Assembly (NCBI GenBank): GCA_015680865.1
Contig: JADAKE010000018.1
Span: 1 to 33,514 of the forward strand
Source of the DNA: Enterococcus lacertideformus
Lineage (GTDB): Bacteria; Bacillota; Bacilli; Lactobacillales; Enterococcaceae
DNA length: 33,514 nt
Direction: 5' to 3'
Notes under the pieces: generated by a model
What the model was told of the DNA's origin: nothing
Databases searched by the model: none
What the model saw: only the letters and a program-made list of their open reading frames with translations
Position numbers and translations under genes: made by a program
Shown: positions 15,951 through 25,400 of the stretch, piece by piece
Layout: each line of letters opens with the position of its first letter
Position numbering within the stretch: the first letter of the stretch is position 1

Positions 15951-17282
15951 CTAAGAACGTTCCATTACTTGGCAAACTACGATTGCTTTTGAAACGATCG
16001 TATTTTCAATATAAACTTCGATATCCAATTTTGCGGATCTTCGCCCAATTTCTAACACTCTAGGACGAATATCCAATTCACTTTCAAGTTGGATCAAACG
16101 CAGGTAATGAAGACTCACCTGTTCGATCATGATATTCCGACGTTGATTAAACACCATTGTTTTTTGTGCAACATCAGATAAAATCTCACTTAACACACCA
16201 AACGAAATCGTCCCAACGCCATTAACCATTTGAGGGGTAACGATAAATTTGAACTTGGGATTTTCTAAGGGATTTCCTTCTCTATCGCTATCAATAGTTT
16301 GAATCCCACCAGAAATTTGATCAGAAATCGTATCCGCAATTTGCGGTTGCCGTTGGACAAGCTGCATGGCTTTCATGACATCTTGTCTCGTGAGCAATCC
16401 TTCAAGTGTCAAGTCATCCGACACTACGGGCATGACTTCTAGCCCATCCCAAATCATCTGATGACTAACAGATGCCACACTCATAGTCTTTTTCACACTA
16501 ATTGGCTCTTTGGTCATTACACGGTCAATCACTTGAGTAGGTGCTTTGCCTAATATATCTTTGGCGGTGACAATCCCCATTAGTCGCATATGTCGATTGA
16601 CAACAGGAAAGCGCGTGTGATGTGTCTCATTTGATAAACTTTGATAGTCAGCAACTGTATCTGTTTGCAAAAGATAATGTGTTTTTTCAGCTGACATATA
16701 GATATCACTAACGAGCATAATATCTTTTTTTATCAGTTGATCACTCAATGCTCGGTTAATCATCGTCGCAACAGTAAACGTATCGTAGGTTGTTCGAAGA
16801 ATAGGCATAGCTAGTTCATCTGCTAAATGAGCAATTTCAGGTGTTGTATCAAACCCTCCTGTAATCAAAACAGCTGCCCCGTCTTCTAAAGCTAATTTTT
16901 GTACTTCCGAGCGATTACCGACAATCATCAGTGAACCAGGTGTGATATAGCGCTCCATTGCATGTTTCGTCATCGCACCAATCACAAATTTATTTAATAC
17001 TTTATCTAAACCCGACGCTCCGCCTAGAACATCTCCTTCAATAATTCTTACTACTTCACCAAACGTCAAACGTTCGATGTGTTTTTTTAGTTTACGTTCA
17101 ATTCGAATTGTTCCTACACGTTGAATTGTAGAAACTAGACCGATATTTTCTGCATCTTTGATTGCACGATAAGCGGTTCCTTCACTTACGTTTAATTCTT
17201 TCGCTATGCTTCTAACGGAAATCCGATTTCCAACTGGTAAGCTTTCGATGTATTCTAAAATCAAGTCATGTTTCGTTGCCAT
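15951..17282 (-). CDS. ytoI: YtoI-type regulator: HTH-DRTGG-CBS-hotdog protein
   Basis: A 443-residue multi-domain protein matching YtoI. An N-terminal winged HTH at about 1-60 (GNRISVRSIAKELNVSEGTA, YRAIKDAENIGLVSTIQR), a DRTGG domain at about 70-185, two CBS domains at about 190-310 (MRLMGIVTAKDILGKAP, VMTKEPISVKKTMSVASVSH), and a C-terminal hotdog thioesterase-like domain to 443. CBS and DRTGG domains usually sense adenine nucleotides, so it may be a nucleotide-responsive transcription factor; the target is unknown. It starts 9 bp after ytkL ends, with AGGGAAAAAT before the ATG, and overlaps the same operon as nrnA. Confidence 0.88.
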   Translation of the reverse strand: MATKHDLILEYIESLPVGNRISVRSIAKELNVSEGTAYRAIKDAENIGLVSTIQRVGTIRIERKLKKHIERLTFGEVVRIIEGDVLGGASGLDKVLNKFVIGAMTKHAMERYITPGSLMIVGNRSEVQKLALEDGAAVLITGGFDTTPEIAHLADELAMPILRTTYDTFTVATMINRALSDQLIKKDIMLVSDIYMSAEKTHYLLQTDTVADYQSLSNETHHTRFPVVNRHMRLMGIVTAKDILGKAPTQVIDRVMTKEPISVKKTMSVASVSHQMIWDGLEVMPVVSDDLTLEGLLTRQDVMKAMQLVQRQPQIADTISDQISGGIQTIDSDREGNPLENPKFKFIVTPQMVNGVGTISFGVLSEILSDVAQKTMVFNQRRNIMIEQVSLHYLRLIQLESELDIRPRVLEIGRRSAKLDIEVYIENTIVSKAIVVCQVMERS

Positions 17283-17290
17283 ATTTTTCC

Positions 17291-17971
17291 CTACACTTCT
17301 AGCGTCTCTGATACGCTCATTATTTTCCCTTTATTTTCTTCCAATCGCTCAATAAATGCTTGAGGATCTTGTTGGATAACTGGAAATGTATTGTAATGTA
17401 TAGGCACAACTAACCTAGCACCAATACGCTTTGCCGCTCTTGCCGCATCCTCAGGTCCCATCGTATAATTATCGCCGATCGGTAAGAAAGCTACATCAAT
17501 CGAAAACTGTTCTGCTAGTAATGACAAATCACTAAAATCAGCTGTATCACCTGCATGATAAATCGTTTTTCCTTCTGCTTGAATCACTATGCCGCTAGGT
17601 TCTCCCATATAGCGAAGTTGGCCATCTACTTCGTAACCAGAACTATGCTGTGCATGAACAAATTTCACTAAACCAAATGGAAATTCGTGTTTTCCGCCGA
17701 TATTCATTCCATGCCCTTTAAGTCCTAAACTTCCAGCATAATCTGTTATTTCAACTATGCTTATGATCGTAGCCTCATTCTTTTTAGCGATGGGAACCAT
17801 ATCACCAACATGATCGTTATGACCATGGGTGACTAGCACCCAATCGACTACTACATCATCTACTGTTAAATCTGACATGGGATTCCCTGTAATGAATGGA
17901 TCAATGATCAAGCGTTGCCCATTTTTCATTTCAATTGATATACAAGAATGTCCGTGATAAGTAATTTTCAC
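17291..17971 (-). CDS. ytkL: UPF0173 metallo-beta-lactamase-fold hydrolase (YtkL)
   Basis: A 226-residue metallo-beta-lactamase-fold metal-dependent hydrolase of the UPF0173 family. Metal motifs: THGHNDHVGD (near 48-57), AGDTADFSDL (middle), and VPIHYNTFPVIQQDP (C-terminal histidine). The substrate is unknown. The start is the second GTG at 17971 (MKITYHGHSC) because AAGGAG ends just before the first GTG at 17980, too close to serve it. It is the first gene of the ytkL-ytoI-nrnA operon. Confidence 0.88.
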   Translation of the reverse strand: MKITYHGHSCISIEMKNGQRLIIDPFITGNPMSDLTVDDVVVDWVLVTHGHNDHVGDMVPIAKKNEATIISIVEITDYAGSLGLKGHGMNIGGKHEFPFGLVKFVHAQHSSGYEVDGQLRYMGEPSGIVIQAEGKTIYHAGDTADFSDLSLLAEQFSIDVAFLPIGDNYTMGPEDAARAAKRIGARLVVPIHYNTFPVIQQDPQAFIERLEENKGKIMSVSETLEV

Positions 17972-18125
17972 TTTTTTCACTCCTTTTGTTTTCTATCACA
18001 TTAGAAATAAAACGATTGCATTTAGCTAAATTTCCTTAAATAATAGTACAGTATCTACAGAATTATTGTAAAAGATAATACAGTTTGTACCAAGTCTTAA
18101 ATCAATTGGTCGTTGTTTGACCTAT

Positions 18126-18597
18126 TTATTTGATCAACTCAGCATAAGTAAAAGAAACGATTTTTTCAAAGTCTTTTCTGGCAATTTTGATGCTTCTTCC
18201 TAATTCCCCACTAGCCATGACTAGTTGGTCTTTGTCTCTGAAAAAACGATCTACTAAAAATAGATAATCTGGGTGTTCTCGATAGATGCCAATTGGCGTG
18301 TTTGCACCATGAGGAAAAACCGTATGCGCCATCAAAATCCATATCAGGAAACCCTACTTTACGATCGCCTGAGACTGCTCTAGTCTTCTGATAACCCAAA
18401 TGTGCAGTAACTGAAATAATGACACCAGTTTTATTCCCTTTCAAAATTAACGTCTTACATACGAGCGCTGGATCAATCTTTCTTTTTTAATATTTCTTGA
18501 ACACTAGCCAAGTCTATTGTTTGAAATACAAGCGTTTCATAAGGGATCTTTTCTTGGTCTAAGTATTGTTCCACATCTGTTTTACCCAGTTTTTCAT
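18126..18597 (-). pseudogene. ybaK: YbaK/EbsC family aminoacyl-tRNA deacylase, multiply frameshifted
   Basis: A YbaK-domain protein that would hydrolyse mis-charged Cys-tRNA(Pro) or related tRNAs. Recognisable parts: KTDVEQYLDQEKIPYETLVF, LVCKTLILKGNKTGVIISVT, DRKVGFPDMDFDGAYGF joined to PHGANTPIGIYREHPDYLF, then MASGELGRSIKIARKDFEKI. Three 1-base changes are needed: one A added near the start (A5 after ATG 18597), one A removed from A6 (T6 on plus, 18483-18488), and one T removed (A5 on plus, 18315-18319). The corrected length is 156 residues, normal for the family. The start is uncertain as no good ribosome binding site precedes 18597. Three breaks in one short gene make either genuine decay or locally poor sequence likely. 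Confidence 0.75.
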
Positions 18598-18668
18598 CTC
18601 CACTTTTTTACTTACTTTTTATTTTACAAAAAATAGATGAAAATGATTCCATAAGTACTTAGATGTTC

Positions 18669-18723
18669 AAAAAACGGGACAAAGACGTTCCACTAGATGT
18701 TTAAGAGAACGATCTTCATCCCA
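18669..18723 (-). terminator. Terminator after rnjB
   Basis: On the minus strand GGGATGAAGATCGTTC pairs imperfectly with GAACGTCTTTGTCCC, followed by GTTTTTT. It starts about 13 bp after the rnjB stop. The core GGGAC...GTCCC ends relate it to the dispersed hairpin family of this window. Confidence 0.75.
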
Positions 18724-18735
18724 CAATGAATTGTA

Positions 18736-20415
18736 TTATTTTTTCCCTCTGCGTTGTGTTGCTTCCATGATCACTGGCAGAATGACTGGACGACGTTTTG
18801 TTTGTTCAAATAAGTAACGTCCTAATTGATCTCTGATATCTTGTTTCAACTTACTCCATTCAAAATCATTGCTTTCTAAGTGTTTTGCAACAATTCTTTC
18901 AATCATCGTACTACTTTCTTTCATCAAGTCACGACTTGCTTTGACATAGACAAAACCACGAGAAGTAATTTGCGGCTTGGAAATAATTTTCTTTTCACGA
19001 CGACTGATCGTAACAACTGCTACAAAGATACCATCTTCTGATAAAATTTTTCGATCACGTAAAACGATATTCCCAATATCACCGATCCCCAATCCATCAA
19101 TCATCACATTTTCGGCACTGATCGTTCCAGCCACGCTCATTCGCTTATTCTTGTATTCTAGTACATCACCACGTCCTGTAATATAAATATTCTTATATGG
19201 AATGCCCACAGCATGAGCTAGATCTGCATGAGCTGCTAATTCACGATATTCCCCTTGAATAGGAATAAAATAAGTTGGTTTCATAAAATTGAGCATCAAT
19301 TGTAAGTCGTTAGGATTTGCATGTCCTGAGACACGCATATTTTCAGAAATCAATTTTACAGTGCCTCCCGCACGGTAAATGATATCTTCTGTTTTAGCGA
19401 CCATCGTTTCCATTGCGATACTAGGCGTTGTTGTGATATAAACGAGATCGCCTTCTTCTATCTTGATATTGCGATGGGTTTTATTCGCCATTTTTTGTAA
19501 TGACTTGATTGGCTCTCCCATACGCCCAGTTTCTAAAATAATGATTTCTTCTGATTGATATTTTTTCATGTCTTTAAATGTAACGAGCAAGTCTTCACTA
19601 GGAAGTTGTAGTTTTTCTAAACGCATAGCTGTTCGAATAATTCTTTCAAAATCTTGTCCAGTCAATACAACTTTTATGTGTGCTTTCTCAGCAGCATCAA
19701 GAACTTGTTGGACTCGTTGAAGGTTACTTGCTACACAAGCAACAATGATTCTTCCTTCCCAGTATTTGATCGTATCAAATACTTCATCTGCAATTTGAAG
19801 CTCAGATGCTACAGGAACAGGGTTTTCAGCATTTGCTGATTCACTGAGTAAAGCCAATACCCCTTCTTTCCCGATTTCTGCCAAACGAGCGTAGTCTGTT
19901 TGATACATAGGAATTGCTGTTTGGTCAAATTTAAAATCACCAGTATAAACAATATTTCCTTCCTTAGTTTTTAAATTGATTCCCACCGAATCTGGTATCG
20001 TATGAGTTGTGCGGAAAAAACTAACAACCGTTTCCCCGAAATCAATTTCTGTGTGCTCATCTACTACATGAAAATCCTTAAATCCTTTTGCCGTATCGTT
20101 TCGACTAACACTTAATTTTGCTAGTTCGATCGTCAGCTCTGTTCCAAACACTGGCACTGATAACCTTGATAACAAATAAGGCAATGCCCCAATCGCATCC
20201 GCATGCCCGTGGGTTAAGAAAACCCCTGCTACACGATCCACGTTTTCTTCTAAATACGTAAAGTCAGGAATAACCACATCAATTCCTAACAATTCGTTTT
20301 CAGGATATTTTAGACCACAATCTAAAACAAAAATCTCTTCCCCCACTTCTGCAATATACATGTTTTTTCCATTTTCACGTACACCACCTAAAGGGATAAT
20401 TTTAATGGTACTCAC
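18736..20415 (-). CDS. rnjB: Ribonuclease J2
   Basis: A 559-residue metallo-beta-lactamase/beta-CASP ribonuclease. It matches RNase J2 rather than J1: LGGVRENGKNMYI at 9-21, GLKYPENELLGIDVVIPD, LSVPVFGTELTIELAK, SFFRTTHTIPDSVGINLKTK and YTGDFKFDQT. The zinc motif is HGHADAIG (H69-H71-D73), where the canonical HxHxDH has alanine in place of the last histidine. J2 proteins are known to have degenerate sites and low activity and to act in a complex with J1 in mRNA decay. The RNA-binding SGHANPNDL and the C-terminal domain to 559 are intact. The start is GTG 20415 (MSTIKIIPL) with AGAGGTG upstream; the GTG at 20424 overlaps that site. Confidence 0.9.
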   Translation of the reverse strand: MSTIKIIPLGGVRENGKNMYIAEVGEEIFVLDCGLKYPENELLGIDVVIPDFTYLEENVDRVAGVFLTHGHADAIGALPYLLSRLSVPVFGTELTIELAKLSVSRNDTAKGFKDFHVVDEHTEIDFGETVVSFFRTTHTIPDSVGINLKTKEGNIVYTGDFKFDQTAIPMYQTDYARLAEIGKEGVLALLSESANAENPVPVASELQIADEVFDTIKYWEGRIIVACVASNLQRVQQVLDAAEKAHIKVVLTGQDFERIIRTAMRLEKLQLPSEDLLVTFKDMKKYQSEEIIILETGRMGEPIKSLQKMANKTHRNIKIEEGDLVYITTTPSIAMETMVAKTEDIIYRAGGTVKLISENMRVSGHANPNDLQLMLNFMKPTYFIPIQGEYRELAAHADLAHAVGIPYKNIYITGRGDVLEYKNKRMSVAGTISAENVMIDGLGIGDIGNIVLRDRKILSEDGIFVAVVTISRREKKIISKPQITSRGFVYVKASRDLMKESSTMIERIVAKHLESNDFEWSKLKQDIRDQLGRYLFEQTKRRPVILPVIMEATQRRGKK

Positions 20416-20514
20416 AAATTTCACCTCTTCTTACGATGTCTAAGTTTAAAGACATCAATTTTCTTCTTTACTTATAATAGATGATTCAGTTTAATGAATA
20501 AACTCATAAAATTC

Positions 20515-20854
20515 TTACTTACACTTTTTATTTGGTAAAAGTCCAAATAAAACTAGCTTGGCGACAATTGACTCACTTTGGTCATCTGTCATTTTTGAAT
20601 GAATCTCATTGAGTAAATGAATCGTTTATTCTTGAAAATACAAAAGCCGAAAGCACTAGCATCGACTACTCTCCATCATTATACAACAAATTGGATAAAT
20701 CGCTAGCATCTGCTATTTTCAAAAGCCCAATAGCCAAGAGCGATGTTTTGTAGAGTTCAGAAATAAAAGCAAATTTTCCCTCTTAATGACCAATAATTGG
20801 AACACTATCTCACTGAATCATTGAATGTTTTCTTCGTTCATCTGTTACTCGCAT
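20515..20854 (-). pseudogene. Possible decayed ORF upstream of rnjB
   Basis: Reading the minus strand from ATG 20854 gives MRVTDERRKHSMIQ, stop, DSVPIIGH, stop, then EGKFAFISELYKTSLLAIGL and LKIADASDLSNLLYNDGE, stop, SMLVLSAFVFSRINDSF. A frame change then gives LNEIHSKMTDDQSESIVAKL VLFGLLPNKKCK, with stop at 20515. The segments have protein-like composition and line up over about 110 codons, broken by three stops and one indel. This fits an old gene remnant, but AT-rich DNA can produce such runs by chance. No family recognised. The same interval could simply be the long leader of rnjB. Confidence 0.3.
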
Positions 20855-21003
20855 ACTTCGTCCATTTTAACATATTTTTGAGAATAACTATAGGAAGATT
20901 TTTTATGTTGTGAAAAGCAGAAATAAATCTGAACGTGTTTTCCGGTCAGTTTAAGGAATTTTTCCTACACTCATTCTGATAACTATTAGGAGGAATACAT
21001 AAA

Positions 21004-21120
21004 ATGAATTTTAATAAATGTGCACTAAAGAATATAAAGGAGGAGAATCCAGCAGTAAAATCATCTGACTATTATATATCCACTTACGCAAACTATCTCC
21101 ACTTAACTGAACGTTTTTAA
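21004..21120 (+). CDS. Small ORF, 38 residues, strong ribosome binding site
   Basis: ATG 21004 is preceded by TTAGGAGGAATACATAAA, a near-ideal ribosome binding site. The peptide begins MNFNKCALKNIKEENPAVKS and ends YANYLHLTERF: mixed charge, one cysteine, no GG leader and no hydrophobic stretch. It does not resemble bacteriocins or toxins I know. A similar upstream string, ATAACTATAGGAAGA, occurs about 100 bp earlier before another ATG, suggesting a local duplication. It may be the truncated start of a lost gene. No function is proposed. Confidence 0.4.
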   Translation: MNFNKCALKNIKEENPAVKSSDYYISTYANYLHLTERF

Positions 21121-21284
21121 TGCTTGAAAAGGACGGGCGACTTCTGTCTAAATCAAGTTAAAAATCAAATAAATGATTACAACTTAAATTATATGATACA
21201 TAACTTTTAATTAAAGCATGATGTAATTTAAAAAGAAAAGGATTATATTTACTGTTGATAGTAAAATTGATAAGGGGATTTTTT

Positions 21285-21531
21285 ATGGATAAGAACATTC
21301 ATCGATGATTTGTAAGAAGGCAAGAAAAACTTGGTGTTAAGAAAGAAGAATTGGGCATTAAAACAAGCCGGAAAAAATCCTCATAAAGGATGGAATTCCA
21401 TGGTAAATTCTGGATTAGGTGGCATCAATAACATACATAGGGATAACTCAGGTTCAGTTTTTAGATCCAAAGAAATAGATAATAAAGCTTACCTTTTAGA
21501 AGAAGCAAAACATAAGAGAAAATCATTATAA
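21285..21531 (+). pseudogene. Remnant of a small basic protein gene
   Basis: ATG 21285 follows AAGGGGATTTTTT, a good ribosome binding site. The frame reads MDKNIHR, stop (TGA), FVRRQEKLGVKKE, then after a +1 frame change NWALKQAGKNPHKGWNSMVN, SGLGGINNIHRDNSGSVFR, ending YLLEEAKHKRKSL at 21531. The product would be about 80 residues, basic at both ends. The second part alone is an open frame from 21331. I do not recognise the family. One nonsense codon and one indel suggest a decayed accessory gene; it is bounded downstream by a terminator-like repeat. Confidence 0.4.
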
Positions 21532-21663
21532 ATTTAAAAAATAAGTTTGTTTTTACTAGAACTATCAAAATTAATATTGTTTTTTCTATGGTAGATACAG
21601 CGAAAAAACTACTTTTTTACTACAATAGGTTTTCAATTTTACAATAGATTAAAGAATATATAA

Positions 21664-21716
21664 AAGGAGGCTGCGACAAACACCCATGAGGGGCATGTTT
21701 GTCACAACCTCTTTTT
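21664..21716 (+). repeat. GGCTGGGACAAA-type hairpin (terminator-like)
   Basis: AGGAGGCTGCGACAAACA pairs with TGTTTGTCACAACCTC over a loop containing CCCATGAGGGGC, followed by TTTTT on plus. It is the same family as 9201-9253 and would end plus-strand transcription from the small ORFs upstream. Confidence 0.7.
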
Positions 21717-21748
21717 AAATAAACAGTGAAATAAAAGTAATGTCTTCG

Positions 21749-21798
21749 AAAATAAGCCGAAATTTGTGAAACACTTTACGTAAAGTCCTTCTTATTTT
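21749..21798. repeat. Nested inverted repeat with a 14-bp perfect palindrome
   Basis: ACTTTACGTAAAGT (21773-21786) is a perfect 14-bp palindrome. It sits inside outer arms AAAATAAG (21749-21756) and CTTATTTT (21791-21798). No gene starts directly beside it; csbD ends 184 bp to the right. It could be an operator without a recognisable target or part of a decayed mobile end. The bases from 21799 to 21981 show nothing else. Confidence 0.45.
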
Positions 21799-21981
21799 CT
21801 TGATGCTAAACGCTTTTATGTCACTATTACCCGTTACTTGAGGACTTCTCTTCATCAACATCATTTGACGAAGTAGTTCATACTAAAAATAAGGCTTTTC
21901 CAGTAAATATCAAGTACCATCGAATAAAAAACAAGAACGATTTTTATCTGTACATTCTCTTACTTCACTTGCTTTACTTTT

Positions 21982-22206
21982 TTATTTCTTATCATCTTTT
22001 TTGGAGAATTTTTCTTTGACATCTTCAAAGCCTTCTTTTAGATCATCACCTAAGTTTCGTGCTTTTTCTTTAATGTCTGCACCAAGTGACTGTGCTTTTC
22101 CTTCGGCTTCTTTACTCTTATCATTTGTTGCTTTACCGTAAGCTTCTTTTCCTTTACCAACTACTTTATCTTTTGCATCTTCTGAACGTCCTTTTAAATC
22201 TGCCAT
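21982..22206 (-). CDS. csbD: CsbD family general stress protein
   Basis: A 74-residue hydrophilic, lysine- and glutamate-rich protein. The CsbD core is present: [20 protein letters not shown] then [19 protein letters not shown], followed by a helical tail [20 protein letters not shown]. CsbD proteins are stress-induced and of unknown biochemical role. The start is ATG 22206, with AGGGAGGAATTAAT upstream; the longer in-frame start at 22272 has no such site. Monocistronic, between iadA and the AT-rich region. Confidence 0.88.
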   Translation of the reverse strand: MADLKGRSEDAKDKVVGKGKEAYGKATNDKSKEAEGKAQSLGADIKEKARNLGDDLKEGFEDVKEKFSKKDDKK

Positions 22207-22283
22207 ATTAATTCCTCCCTTAATTTCATATCTGACTATTATCAGGGTATCATCAACTGGGAAAACAGACAAACAGTTTGCTC

Positions 22284-23468
22284 TTAGATTGTCTTTTCAA
22301 ATGTTCCCCAAACTTTTACTTCTTTATTTTCCACCATTACTTTCCCTTTCGCGATTACTGTATCAATTACTAATGTTTCTTTATCCAGGATACATAAGTC
22401 TGCATCGTTTCCAACTTGAATCCTTCCTTTTTTCGCAAGTTTTAAAATACGTGCTGGATTCACAGTAATTGCTCGAAGTGCAACTTCAAGCGGGATATTT
22501 TCTTTTTGAACATCTTCTCTTATACCGACCAGTAATGATTTTGCGCTACCAACACCCATACCGATAAAATGATTATTTTCATCAAAATAAGGCAGACTAC
22601 CTTGTCCATCTGAAGTCATAGTAAAATTATCAAGGGAAACGCCTGCTTCTATAAGCTGTTTCAGCGCTTTACTAAAACGAACTTCTCCATCCGTTTTTTC
22701 CCAAAAATCTGGATCTTCACTCGCCGTAAAATCGATCGTTCCTCCTTTTTTTGCAAAATCAATACATGCTTCTAATAATTCTGATGTGCGATTGGCATGG
22801 GTAGGTAAAAATTGGGTAATCGGGATTTCTGTTTCTTCAACCACTCGTGTCAACAACTCCAATTTGCGTTTTCCCCCACCTAAATGAACATTCACAATTC
22901 CTGCTTTACCAGACAACATACCACCTACACGAGCATCCGCTGTTGCACGGGCAAATTCTTCAAATGTGGGTTGCGAAGAGCGGTGATCCGAAACAGCGAT
23001 TTCTCCAATACCAATGATTTTATCCATCGTCAGGAAATCTTTGATAACCGAATCGGTAATTGTTTTGATGGGTAAGCGATAAGAGCCTTCATAAACATAA
23101 GTAGAGATTCCTTCTGCCTCCAGTCCTTTCGCTTTACTGATCAACGCCGTCATGTCTCTTACTTCTCCATCCGTACCCAAGCACCCCACCACTGTGGTTA
23201 CACCTGCTGATGTCAACTGACTTAATGAAACTTCTGGTGTCCGATTCTGATAACCACCTTCTCCCCCTCCACCTAAAAGATGAAAGTGACAATCAATAAA
23301 ACCTGGTGTGATTATTTTCCCCGTACCGGAAATCTCTTCGACATCTAGCTCCTCATATCCTCCTGTAAGTGTTTCTTCAAGAGCAATAATTTTATCTCCT
23401 GCTATTAAAACATCCATCGTTCCTAAATAGTCTGGTGCATAAACTTCGATTTGGCGAATCATTTTCAT
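22284..23468 (-). CDS. iadA: Isoaspartyl dipeptidase (beta-aspartyl peptidase)
   Basis: A 394-residue amidohydrolase-superfamily zinc enzyme that cleaves beta-aspartyl (isoaspartyl) dipeptides left after protein turnover. Features: [20 protein letters not shown] (metal HxH, about 51-70), [45 protein letters not shown], the [17 protein letters not shown] strand with a metal histidine, FLPTHANRT, and TSDGQGSLP with the catalytic aspartate. Length and order match IadA. ATG 23468 follows AGAGGAAG. It lies downstream of the yfcC gene in the same direction but is separated by a terminator and an inverted repeat, so it may have its own promoter. Confidence 0.92.
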   Translation of the reverse strand: MKMIRQIEVYAPDYLGTMDVLIAGDKIIALEETLTGGYEELDVEEISGTGKIITPGFIDCHFHLLGGGGEGGYQNRTPEVSLSQLTSAGVTTVVGCLGTDGEVRDMTALISKAKGLEAEGISTYVYEGSYRLPIKTITDSVIKDFLTMDKIIGIGEIAVSDHRSSQPTFEEFARATADARVGGMLSGKAGIVNVHLGGGKRKLELLTRVVEETEIPITQFLPTHANRTSELLEACIDFAKKGGTIDFTASEDPDFWEKTDGEVRFSKALKQLIEAGVSLDNFTMTSDGQGSLPYFDENNHFIGMGVGSAKSLLVGIREDVQKENIPLEVALRAITVNPARILKLAKKGRIQVGNDADLCILDKETLVIDTVIAKGKVMVENKEVKVWGTFEKTI

Positions 23469-23518
23469 TTTTCTTCTTCCTCTCTATTTACTGCTATGTT
23501 TTAGTGACACAAGCTAAC

Positions 23519-23542
23519 CTCATTTTTTAATCAAAAAATGAG
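23519..23542. promoter_or_regulatory. 10-bp inverted repeat in the iadA leader
   Basis: CTCATTTTTT and AAAAAATGAG form a perfect 10-bp inverted repeat with a 4-base spacer, about 50 bp upstream of the iadA start. It could be an operator or a leader hairpin. No ligand-binding riboswitch structure is recognised. Confidence 0.45.
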
Positions 23543-23572
23543 TTGCTTCCTTCTCTGTTTTTTCAAACAATC

Positions 23573-23631
23573 AAGCCGAAGAATAACGAAAATAATAAAA
23601 ACTATTTTCAGATTCTTCGGCTTATTATTTT
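23573..23631. terminator. Terminator between yfcC and iadA
   Basis: AAGCCGAAGAAT (23573-23584) pairs with ATTCTTCGGCTT (23612-23623), with an inner pair GAAAATA/TATTTTC. On plus it is followed by ATTATTTT; on minus by GATTGTTTG. It separates yfcC from iadA and suggests separate or attenuated transcripts. Confidence 0.7.
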
Positions 23632-23720
23632 AAGCTTTATTTTCATTCAGTGACTTTTAAATCTTTGCAACAGGAATCCTAGCTAATCATCATTTGAATA
23701 CTCTAGCACTTCAATTTACA

Positions 23721-25400
23721 TTATTGTAATCCAATTGCAATGGCGATCATGATGAAAATCGTACCTAAGACGAAAAAGAATCCTTGCATTTTTATTTGAA
23801 ATCTCGCCCATTTTGCCCATTCAATCCGAGCAACACCTAGCACACCAATCAAGCTTGCCGAAACAGGAGTAAAAGCATCCATAAATCCAGATCCTAACTG
23901 GTAAGCTAACACAGCCGCTTGTCCAGAATTAGATGTTACAACTAAATTAAATAGGCTTTGGAAGATGTACATTGCCCATGCGCCGATGAAAGCTGGCACG
24001 CCAGCTAATACTGTACCAATACTGTGTAAAATCGTATTTAGTGCAGAAGAAGTAGAAGCATCTGACCCACCTAACACCAATAAGATTCCTTTTGCCATCC
24101 CTACTACGATCGCTGTCCCAGCTAAATCCGCAGCACCAGATTGAAACGAAGAAGCGATGTCATTGATTTTCATCCCATCAAGTTTAAAGATCACGGCAAT
24201 AATACCAGCCGCTAACCCCATGACAAAAAATTGTGAGGCAATTTCTGGAATATAATACCCTTTTTGCGTAACGCCCCAAACGATCCAGACCAAAACAGCA
24301 AGCATTTCTACTAATATCAACTTATGCCCTAACAGAAAGGCTTTTTTTTCATCTGTTGTTTTTTTCAAATGTGTTCTAAAATAATCATCGGATTTATAAG
24401 TTAGAGAACTTTCCGGATTTTTACGGATTTTTTATGCGTAAAACATTAAATAACCAGCTGAAAGTGCCGTAACAACTCCCCACATAATCAATCGGAATGT
24501 TGCACCAGATAATACTGGAATCCCGGCGATTCCTTGAGCAACAGCTACACTGAATGGACTCATCCAAGAAGTAGCGTTCCCTACTTGAGAAGCAACATAT
24601 GTCACCGTAACAGCTACAATCGAATCATAGCCCAGAGCAATAACAAATGGAACCATCACCATCGAAAATGGGATGACTTCCTCGGCCATGCCAAATGTGG
24701 CACCTCCAAATGAAAAAGCGAAAAATAACAGCGGTAAAGCTAGGCGTTCTAACCCCTTTGTTTTACTGATAAACGCATAGATCCCTGCATCAATTGCTCC
24801 GGTACGCATGATGATCCCAAAGGCACCTCCAACAACTAAAATAAGAGCCGCAATAACTACAGCTGATCCGTATTTATCACCGGAAACCAACCCTTCAAAA
24901 ATAAAATTCAAAAATCCAAAGCCACCGAAATCATCTGTTCCCCATACTTTTGCTGTTTTATGAAGTTTTTCTGAAGTATCATAAATTTTTTCCCCATATT
25001 GATCATAGAGGGCATCGTCCGTTAAAGAAATTTCATCTAATTTTTCTTGCGTGAGATTCTTTTCTCCTTTAGAGATGACTTCTTCTAATCCTTTTTCAGG
25101 AACACCTAGTTTTTCTCTTTCTGTCGGATTATTTTCTAACTCTTTTAATTGTTTAAATACATAACCCTTATCTAAATTATACGCATAGCGAAATGAATCT
25201 TGACGCAAAACAGTTCGTGTGCTTATTTCCCCATTTGCATCTTTATATTCAATGTCTTGCGTACTAAATTTTCCTGCTGGTACAATAAATGTTAATAGCC
25301 AAGCAAAGACGACTACTCCAAAAATAATCACATACGTGTGTGGCGTAGTCATTTTCGTAAGATCCCGTTTTGGTTTTCCTGAAGAAATTTGTTTCTTCAA
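23721..25400 (-). pseudogene. yfcC: YfcC family (DcuC-like) basic amino acid/peptide transporter, nonsense codon
   Basis: A YfcC-family secondary transporter (DcuC fold), about 559 residues with 11-12 membrane helices and a hydrophilic loop at about 45-150. Conserved stretches: HTYVIIFGVVVFAWLLTFIV then PAGKFS, FGGATFGMAEEVIPFSMVMV, SQVGNATSWMSPFSVAVAQG, and LVVTSNSGQAAVLAYQLGSG. An in-frame TAA at 24434-24432 interrupts it after LSAGYLMFYA; the same frame continues KIRKNPESS to the normal end at 23721, so no indel is involved. The start is TTG 25400 with GAGAGGAAG upstream. Homologues are often next to peptidases; here iadA follows, suggesting dipeptide or amino acid uptake feeding IadA. The nonsense codon falls in a cytoplasmic loop. 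Confidence 0.82.

Noticed and set aside
20425..20700. T-box or other riboswitch upstream of rnjB
   Set aside because: No T-box sequence, specifier stem or terminator/antiterminator pair could be recognised.
24432..24434. Frameshift as the cause of the yfcC break
   Set aside because: Both halves are in the same frame, so the break is a simple nonsense codon rather than an indel.
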